From contig MLAK01000775.1 of assembly GCA_001839685.1 (NCBI GenBank), positions 1-64,000 on the forward strand: 64,000 bases of DNA. The letters are read 5' to 3'. A model generated the notes under the pieces. That model saw only the letters and a program-made list of their open reading frames with translations, was not told where the DNA came from and searched no databases. A program made the translations under genes and the position numbers. The stretch comes from Tritrichomonas foetus (taxonomy: Eukaryota; Parabasalia; Tritrichomonadida; Tritrichomonadidae). Position 1 is the first letter of the stretch, and every line of letters starts with the position of its first letter. Shown here piece after piece: positions 12,601 through 19,377 of this stretch.

Positions 12601-13513
12601 ATCACCAGAACTTATTTGGCTTCCAAAGACTTCAGGTAAGTTCTTATTCATTCAACAAGGTAATGAAACACTTCAACACATTCTCACCGTTTCTGCTGGA
12701 TCAACAAGCGGTCGTTCAGAATCAAAGAGATCTTCATTTGTTCAAATGCTTCTTGAACAGTGGCGTGAAAAATTATCTACTCTGGAAGTTGTTGACTTCA
12801 AAGCTGCAAATGACGATCTTATTTCCACAGTCATTTCAGATGAAGCCTTATCAATCAAGAAGACAAGACAAACAATACTCAGTGACATCCAAGATATCCT
12901 TGTTGCAATGAGTGAAGGTGATGCAATGACACAAAAGAACGCTAAAATTATCGAAAACTTAGAAAAGGCTCTTGTTCCAGATACATGGAACAAACATAGG
13001 TTTGTTTCTGGTGATTTGAACATTTGGATTGATGACTTCTGCGCAAGAATCTCACACATCAACAATGCAGCACAAGATTCCAACCTTGGTCGAGGACAAA
13101 TGAACTTTGGTCTTCTTAGATCTCCAGAATCACTCCTTGCTGCATCCAAGCAAACAGCTGCAAATGCAAACAAGTGGCCAGTTGAAAAACTAAAGATGAG
13201 AGTCAAAGTTGGAGACAAAAACATCACAAACTCGTACGACATTGTTGCAACTGACATTATGACACTTTGTGCCGAGTGGGGAGACCAAAATGCATCTTTT
13301 GTTGTAACAGATGAAGTTACTGGAAAACTTCCACCAATGCTCATTTCTTGGTCACTTGAAGAAGATCCAAATGGAATTATTGTACCATGCTTCATGACAA
13401 TTTCAAAGAAGAGACCTGTTTTCGACTGCGTTTTACCAGTCAGCGATGATAAATCTAAACTTTGGTGGACAGTTAGGAACCCATCTCTCGTTCTTCAACC
13501 AAAGGCACTCTAA
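641..13513 (+). CDS. DYNC1H1: Cytoplasmic dynein 1 heavy chain
   Basis: 4290-residue minus-end-directed microtubule motor, uninterrupted by introns. The N-terminal tail (about 1-1350) is divergent; linker and six AAA modules follow. AAA1 is intact: P-loop GPAGTGKT near 1727 and Walker B CFDEFNRL near 1777, with the [16 protein letters not shown] signature of cytoplasmic (not axonemal) dynein. AAA2 keeps GPSATGKT (about 2015) and [20 protein letters not shown]. AAA3 (about 2362) reads GPNGVGKQS and its Walker B reads ECVNLNLP where the family has CDEINLP. AAA4 (about 2694) reads GLSGTGKAL with FIIKDTD in place of FIMDESN. The stalk coiled coils flank a microtubule-binding domain at about 3038-3160 ([18 protein letters not shown]). 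AAA5, AAA6 and a C-terminal domain complete it. It is about 350 residues shorter than human DYNC1H1, mostly in the tail. Family assignment is secure; loss of AAA3/AAA4 nucleotide binding is inferred from the motifs. Confidence 0.97.
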   Translation: [4290 protein letters not shown]

Positions 13514-13913
13514 TTAATTAACGACATGAAATGATTGGATTTTTCTAAATAAATATGATTATAGTAAAAAAGCAATTGCCAAACTTCAGAATTGATGACA
13601 TTAATCGCATTATTTATTGGAATTGCAAACTTATATATATTTAATCGATTGTCATTAAAAGAATAACACAACTATTTACTCCAAAATAAACGTAATTTTC
13701 TTACACCAATTCTATTTATTTTTACAGTTTATAATATCAATGAGAAATCACGGACTGATTAATTAATATTCATTTATGGTTTATTTTCTCAAAATTTTTA
13801 ATTGATGAAAGATAATTGATTATTCGAAAAGCTAATATTTTTTTGGGAAACGATTCTATTTGCTTTTAATGAAAACTTTATACGACCATTTCTCATAAGA
13901 AAAAGTTTTTTAT
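13514..13913. other. Intergenic, dynein to BRF1
   Basis: About 400 nt of AT-rich spacer. AATAAAT occurs about 30 nt after the dynein stop. No gene seen. Confidence 0.5.
13900..13907 (+). promoter_or_regulatory. Start-proximal AAAAAGTT element (BRF1)
   Basis: AAAAAGTT ends 6 nt before the ATG at 13914. That leaves almost no leader for the first ATG, so the in-frame ATG at 13995 may be the real start if this marks the promoter. Confidence 0.4.
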
Positions 13914-15224
13914 ATGGACAATTTTTCTTTTGAAAAAGTTAAAATTTCTCCGCCAATTCCAAAATCTTTCTCAAACAAACCTAGTCAATATCAAATGTCG
14001 AAGAGGGGTCAAACTTGTAAAAATTGTGGCGCCATTGGCACCATTATCGAAGATAACTCCCAAGGCGCCTATACATGCACCAACTGTGGTGCCATCGTTC
14101 AAGGCTCGATTTTAATCAATGAAGTCGACTTTACCGAAATGAGCAACGGAAATTCCTCTCGTAATGGCCAATTCGTTGTGGCCCCTTCGCAAAAACAAAA
14201 CTATTCCACATCAACTCAAAGTTCGATTGAAGGAAAAGCCAGAATTCAAACAATTTGCGATTCGCTTCCTCGATTGGACAATCAGCCCGACGTTTGCGAT
14301 TTAGCCGAAAGAATTTTCAAGAAAGCTCTTCATGAGCGTTTCATCAGAGGACGTACAATCGAAATCGTTGCAGCAGCCTGCGTATATGTCGCAATTCGAC
14401 AAAAGAAAAGTACCGGATACCTTCTCGTTGATGTAGCAGACCACATCGATTGCGGTGTCTTCGAACTTGCGCAAACGGCGAAAAGACTCTCAGAATGTGT
14501 GAATGAATCTATGCCCGTTATTGATCCAACATTATATATCGATAGATTTACAGATGAGCTCAAATTTGGCCGAGCTGCTCCAGAAATCAAAGAAACCGCA
14601 ATTCAGCTCATCAGGAGGTTCGACAGGGACTGGATTCAAACCGGGAGGAAGCCCGCGGGAATTTGCGGGGCGGCGATTATGCTTGCAGCAAAAGTTCATG
14701 GAATTGACCTTTCTAAAGACGTTATCTTGAAATGTGCAAGAGTTTGTAGTTCAACAATTAATAAAAGATTAAGGGAAGTTGCAAAAACTGAACTGGCGAA
14801 AAACTCCATTAATGAGCTGAGAGAAAACCAAGACATCATTAAAGAAGAAGCGCAGGAGCTTCCACCAGCCATGCAGATTAAAAAAGAACTTGAAGAAATA
14901 GCACAAAATATTGCCAAAAAAGAAAAAGAACCAGAAATCGTGGAAACTTTCAGTGATGACGAATTGAAAGATGTTGATAATTTAATCTTGAATGAAGAAG
15001 AAACAGAAAAACGTTCAGCTCTTTTTTATACAATGTATAAATCAAAATTAAATCAATTACCAAAAGATGGGCAAACATCAAGAAGGAAGAAGAAAGGTCA
15101 AGAATTTTCAAATACAAGAACAGAAGACGATGAAGGTGTTGAAGTTGAAGGTGAGGAATTGAGATTACATGATGATGACGAACTGATGTCAGATGGAGGA
15201 GGATTTGATGATATGGGATTATAG
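13914..15224 (+). CDS. BRF1: TFIIIB subunit BRF1 (TFIIB-related factor of RNA polymerase III)
   Basis: Recruits RNA polymerase III with TBP to tRNA and 5S genes in the nucleus. N-terminal zinc ribbon Cys35/38/55/58, then the BRF1-type block V-D-F-T-E, GNSSRNGQFV (TFIIB lacks the GQFV element), then two cyclin-fold repeats (about 105-300) including GRKPAGICGAAIMLAAKVHG. The C-terminal piece FSDDELKDVDNLILNEEE followed by an aromatic/Lys-rich helix resembles BRF1 homology block II, which binds TBP; that separates it from TFIIB. The tail is acidic. Two starts are possible: 13914 adds 27 residues before MSKRGQTCKNC, while 13995 would begin as BRF1 usually does. A GC-rich patch (about 14612-14680) falls in the second cyclin repeat. 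Confidence 0.87.
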   Translation: MDNFSFEKVKISPPIPKSFSNKPSQYQMSKRGQTCKNCGAIGTIIEDNSQGAYTCTNCGAIVQGSILINEVDFTEMSNGNSSRNGQFVVAPSQKQNYSTSTQSSIEGKARIQTICDSLPRLDNQPDVCDLAERIFKKALHERFIRGRTIEIVAAACVYVAIRQKKSTGYLLVDVADHIDCGVFELAQTAKRLSECVNESMPVIDPTLYIDRFTDELKFGRAAPEIKETAIQLIRRFDRDWIQTGRKPAGICGAAIMLAAKVHGIDLSKDVILKCARVCSSTINKRLREVAKTELAKNSINELRENQDIIKEEAQELPPAMQIKKELEEIAQNIAKKEKEPEIVETFSDDELKDVDNLILNEEETEKRSALFYTMYKSKLNQLPKDGQTSRRKKKGQEFSNTRTEDDEGVEVEGEELRLHDDDELMSDGGGFDDMGL

Positions 15225-15693
15225 ATATTTCTATTGTATTGTTTGTTTTAAAAGTAACATTTGTTTTACCTTTATATTTTTATTTATGATTTTCGTTGTT
15301 TGCTTTTATGCAGAATTTATAATATGACTGTTGAAAGCAATTAGGAAAATTTAATTTAAAATCAAACTCTTTGTTCAAAATACCAAATATACAAAATCAT
15401 TCCTAATACATACAATAAGATAATGAATAAATAGGATCTTAAGTAGCTTTAGTATCATACACTCAAAATTATTGTTGAATTTAATATTGTTTGGTTAGAA
15501 AACCCATCCCCAAATTACTTTTCGAAAAATGACATTTTAATTTAAATTTTATTTTAGCCAAACCTAATGAATACTTTTTCATGAATACAAAATAAAAGAT
15601 ACTCGATTATCGAGTAATCAATTTTTTTGAACACAAATAATTCATTCATTTTAATATGAAAATATTTTATTAACATTTCGTGCTAAATATAAA
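15225..15693. other. Convergent intergenic spacer
   Basis: Lies between the converging 3' ends of BRF1 and the coiled-coil gene. A palindrome CTCGATTATCGAG occurs at about 15602-15614. No gene seen. Confidence 0.45.
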
Positions 15694-16797
15694 TCAAATT
15701 ATATTAAGAGCAGCTCTTCTTTTTGCAATTATTTTATCTTGCGTAACTCTAGCAATATCTCTTTTCAATGTTTCATTATCTGTTCTCATTTTCAGTAGAA
15801 TTTGTTCTCGATCATTCAACATCTTATTCAATTCGCTTAATTGATTTCGATGTTCAGATATTTCATTATCATTTTCTCTTTGTTGACTTACCCGTTTTTT
15901 CACAGCAATAAGTTCAGTGCGAAGATATTCACTTGTTTCTGAAGCTTTTTGCATTTCTTCTCTTTGACGTTTTTCTGTGCGGTGAAGTGACTTTTGAAGT
16001 GACTTCACTTGTTGTTCAGCGTCTTGAATAGCTCGTTTAATTTTAGATGTTTCTTTATGTTGTTTACTTTTCCTTGCTTTGACCTGTTCTCTATATTTCA
16101 CATCAATATTGTCAAGGTCAATTTTAAGGTGCTCCATTTCAGTGATGTGATTACGCTCCATGTCTTCCAACAGGTTCACACATTCTGTTAATCGATTTTT
16201 TTCTTCAACTAACATTTCTAATCGATATTTATTATGATCTTCTAATTTTGCTTCGAGATTAGCAATTCTTTGCATTTCTAGTTCGTGGGCATTGCCAACA
16301 TCTTGTTCGATAGCTTCATCTTCTGAATTATTCATATTTTTATTTTGTGTAGCAACATCATTCAATTTATTAATTAAATTTATTGTTTTTTTAATTTCGA
16401 CTTCTAATGGTTTAACTTTATCGTTGGCTCTTTGTTGCGCCATTTTATCAATTTCTTCATACGTATTTTCGAAATCTTCGCGCATAACTTCTTTTTGTTT
16501 TTGATAATATTCGGATAATTCTTTTAATCGTTTTTCATGGTCGTTGATTAAACGAGATGCTTTTGTTTTCTTTTCGGCTGATTTGCAATTGACCCTTCCT
16601 TTTTTAGTGTGTTCGATTTGAGTTGCGCGAATATTTAATCGATTTAATTTATCTTGATAATCTGTTAAATCTTTCTGTAATGTTTGATAATAAGCAGAAA
16701 TGCGATTTAGCTGGTCATCTGTAATATTTATTTGTTGCTGAACTTTAAATTGAAATTGCTCTAGTCTGCGATCAAGAGAATACGGCACTCGCGACAT
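15694..16797 (-). CDS. Coiled-coil protein of unknown function
   Basis: 367 residues starting MSRVPYSLDRRLEQFQFKVQ. Nearly the whole protein is heptad-rich and Lys/Glu/Gln-rich, broken only by short polar stretches (KKGRVNCKSAEKK near 65, an Asn/acidic patch near 150-170). No membrane segment, signal peptide or catalytic motif. A structural role in the cytoskeleton is plausible but not shown. Divergent from RPF2, about 350 nt apart; the upstream strand contains TTTGACCTTGAAA about 30 nt before the ATG. Confidence 0.75.
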   Translation of the reverse strand: MSRVPYSLDRRLEQFQFKVQQQINITDDQLNRISAYYQTLQKDLTDYQDKLNRLNIRATQIEHTKKGRVNCKSAEKKTKASRLINDHEKRLKELSEYYQKQKEVMREDFENTYEEIDKMAQQRANDKVKPLEVEIKKTINLINKLNDVATQNKNMNNSEDEAIEQDVGNAHELEMQRIANLEAKLEDHNKYRLEMLVEEKNRLTECVNLLEDMERNHITEMEHLKIDLDNIDVKYREQVKARKSKQHKETSKIKRAIQDAEQQVKSLQKSLHRTEKRQREEMQKASETSEYLRTELIAVKKRVSQQRENDNEISEHRNQLSELNKMLNDREQILLKMRTDNETLKRDIARVTQDKIIAKRRAALNII

Positions 16798-17107
16798 TTC
16801 TTCTTATACGTTTAGAATATATTTCAAGGTCAAAACTCCATTTACATTTCACCTTCTAAATTTTTTGTGGTACATTTGGTCTTTACATCTCGTATCATGA
16901 TCAATTCATTTGACGTCCATAAGTTGATATTGTAATGAAGTCTAATATGGAATTTCCACATGGAATATTAGAGTTTCTCATTACTCCTAAAATAGTCAAA
17001 CTCTCAAAGATTTTTATACGACCAAATAGTAATTGAATTATCATCAAGATTTTGTGTTTCACCTAACATGGTGAAAATAAGGCGAATTCATTAGATTTTA
17101 ACAACGA

Positions 17108-17114
17108 TCATTTT
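17108..17114 (+). promoter_or_regulatory. Initiator-like TCATTTT (RPF2)
   Basis: TCATTTT lies 33 nt before the ATG at 17148 and fits the trichomonad initiator pattern TCA-pyrimidine-T/A. This gene has no AAAAAGT element. Confidence 0.35.
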
Positions 17115-17147
17115 GTATTCAATTCGTTGATTGATGGTCGTGATCAA

Positions 17148-18020
17148 ATGAAAGCTGCAACAACACATAAAGGCAAGAAGATCCTTGAAGATCGTGCACC
17201 AAAGATTCAAGAAAACAGGAAACAATCCCTTTTCATTAAAGGCCGTAAAGTCTCTCAAGAACTCAACTATTTTTGGGATGAACTTGCAAAATTCCGCTAC
17301 GGCGAAATACAGAAATATTCTAAGAACAACGACTTCCTTCCATTCGAATCAGTTGCCGAAGTTGAGAAAGCCTGCAAGAAGTTCAACTGCTCATTATTCA
17401 CATTTTATTCACACAACAAAAAGCGCCCAATGAATGTCGTTTTTGGTCGATGTTTCGATTTTGTCGTTATGGAAATGTATGAATTCGGTGTACAGAATTT
17501 CGTTAGAGCTACAGAAGGAGGATTGCCACATCCTGAAATTGAGCCAGGAGCAGTTCCAGCCTTAATTTTCCAAGGGGATCAATGGGAAACTGAATTTTCA
17601 CATGTTCGTTCAGTTTTTATGGATTTCTTCGTTGGCGAATTTAAAGGGAACATTTCACCTGAACAGATTCAGCATGCTCTTGTTTTCACCATTGTTGAAG
17701 GTGAAATTACATATATAGCATGCAGACACTACCAAGTCCAACAGGGAGCAACAGAATCTAAGCTTATGCAAGTATCACCCTCCTTCGATCTCGTTCCACG
17801 AAGGAAGATGCTTCCGGATGAAGCAGTCATGCAGAAGGCACTCGAGAAACCTGCACAAGACAAGAAGAAGAAGAATATCACAAAGAACGAACTTGGACAG
17901 GTAATGGGAAGAGTATTCACACCAAAGCAGAAAGTCAACGAGATCGTACCGAAGGGATTCAGAGGTCTTCCGAAGGCGAAATTCGAAAGACCAGCGGAAC
18001 CGGCGGACGACGCACTCTGA
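17148..18020 (+). CDS. RPF2: Ribosome biogenesis protein RPF2 (Brix domain)
   Basis: 290 residues. RPF2 with RRS1 brings the 5S RNP (5S rRNA, uL5, uL18) into pre-60S particles in the nucleolus. The N-terminus (THKGKKILEDRAPKIQENRK, then LFIKGRK) matches the RPF2 leader. The Brix core carries CSLFTFYSHNKKRPMNVVFG, the family hallmark SLF-x-x-SHNKKRP-N, and later SPSFDLVPRRKMLPDEAVM. The Lys-rich end KKKNITKNELGQVMGRVF also matches. The open frame extends 7 codons upstream only from a TTG, so the ATG at 17148 is taken as start. Confidence 0.92.
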   Translation: MKAATTHKGKKILEDRAPKIQENRKQSLFIKGRKVSQELNYFWDELAKFRYGEIQKYSKNNDFLPFESVAEVEKACKKFNCSLFTFYSHNKKRPMNVVFGRCFDFVVMEMYEFGVQNFVRATEGGLPHPEIEPGAVPALIFQGDQWETEFSHVRSVFMDFFVGEFKGNISPEQIQHALVFTIVEGEITYIACRHYQVQQGATESKLMQVSPSFDLVPRRKMLPDEAVMQKALEKPAQDKKKKNITKNELGQVMGRVFTPKQKVNEIVPKGFRGLPKAKFERPAEPADDAL

Positions 18021-18562
18021 AAATGAAGTTGAAATTGATTCTAAAATTGATATTGAAATTTATCTTGATGGGGAAAATAAAGATTTACTATATTTTAATC
18101 ATTGTTGTCTTTTGCTGAATGTCTTTCATAAATGTCTTTAATTTATTGTCAAAATGCACCAAGCGTGTATTCATGAAAAATTAACGAGGCTGTTGGTATC
18201 TATATTCCTGTGATACTTTTTGTTGTGTTTAAGATAATCTTTTGTGATAAAATTGTGCTTTATTTTGATCTTGATACACTATTTTATATTAGGTATTCCA
18301 TTCGATGACATAGGATAGATGAAAAATTACATTCGAAGTTCGTTACTGGGTATGAAATCCTTATCTCGTATTCCTTTCTAATTCGAGGTTCTTTTTTTTA
18401 GTAAAGAATAGATCATTGTGTGATAGCTTAAAACACTTTGTATCATTAGATAAGTATCCATGAATCCAAAAATATGGCATGAATTTACTTTTTTCTTTTT
18501 TCATAAAAGAATCGAAAAAATATTTCAATCAAACGAATTAAAAAAGTATAACAAAAAAATGT
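18021..18562. other. Intergenic, RPF2 to ankyrin gene (convergent)
   Basis: AT-rich spacer. No gene, repeat or structured element I can support. Confidence 0.45.
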
Positions 18563-19360
18563 TTATTCTTCTTCTTTTGTTTCTTCTTCTTCTTCATTAT
18601 CTGGTGGTGGAGCATCACCTGCTGCTTCATAATTAAGAATAGCCATAGTTTTAGCATTAGCGTAATCGTATGCGCTTTGGCCGATGAGATGAAAAACAAG
18701 AAAAAACGTCAAGTTTCTTTGGATCAGCACCTGCTCTTAAGAGTTCAGCAACAATAGCATTAAATCCTTTTCGAGTAGCAATAATTAAAGGGGTGACTCA
18801 TAAATGAAAAGAAAAAACCAAGATAAATAAAAAAATTAAAACATAATAAAAGAAAAAAGAAAAAAACTTGATAAAAAAATATGAATTAACTATTTCGAAT
18901 ACTGGATCCACCTACGTATTAAAATGAATAAAAAGAACTCCAAGTTAGAAAGAATAAAAACTCCTTAAATAATAATAATAAACTTTCGGTAAATATTAAA
19001 TCAAATTTCATAAAATTACAAAAATAACAGTAATAATATAAGAAGTAATAAAAACTCCTCGCGTCATCATATTCACGTCTGCTTGCTGTTCGATTAATGT
19101 TTTAACTGCTTCTCTGCGGCCGAATAGACAGGCATAATGAAGTGGTGCCCATTTTAAAATTGAAAAACTCCATGATTATCGAAAAGAAACTAAATTCGAA
19201 AGCGAAAAAAAACATTTTGAAATATTTTGGAAAACATCGAAAATTTTGATAAAAAAACAACATCGTTGACATCAATTTCGCCTGTCATTAGAAGAGCTAC
19301 GATATCTTCAACAATACCATCACGAGCTGCGCTAAAAATCGTTGGTTTGGTGCGCTTCAT
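18563..19360 (-). CDS. Ankyrin-repeat protein split by four T-rich insertions (putative unusual introns or a pseudogene)
   Basis: Five in-phase coding segments on the minus strand: 19360-19259, 19180-19169, 19151-19056, 18797-18708, 18682-18563, encoding 139 residues. Start MKRTKPTIFSAARDG; repeat 1 GWAPLHYACLFGRREAV; repeat 2 TPLIIATRKGFNAIVAELLR; then GQSAYDYANAKTMAILN and an acidic tail ending ETKEEE and TAA. Between them lie insertions of 78, 17, 258 and 25 nt, each starting GTTTTT on the coding strand. Insertion 1 has an in-frame TAG; insertions 2 and 4 shift the frame. Across insertions 1 and 2 the ankyrin consensus (D-x-x-G-W-A-P-L) is restored without a missing residue; across 3 and 4 one or two residues are missing, so those edges are uncertain. 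Known trichomonad splice signals are absent. Small ankyrin proteins act as binding scaffolds. Confidence 0.6.
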
Positions 19361-19369
19361 TTTGAATAT

Positions 19370-19377
19370 CACTTTTT
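19370..19377 (-). promoter_or_regulatory. Start-proximal AAAAAGTG element (ankyrin gene)
   Basis: AAAAAGTG on the coding strand, 9 nt before the ATG at 19360. An intact promoter-like element argues against a long-dead gene. Confidence 0.4.

Noticed and set aside
667..13395. Many shorter open frames on both strands inside the dynein gene
   Set aside because: They overlap a 4290-codon gene with clear homology; their translations are rich in Ser/His/Leu out-of-frame patterns.
18900..18925. Small gene or repeat inside the large ankyrin insertion
   Set aside because: Only a GGATCCAGTATTCGAAATAG stretch stands out from the AT-rich background; no open frame of note.
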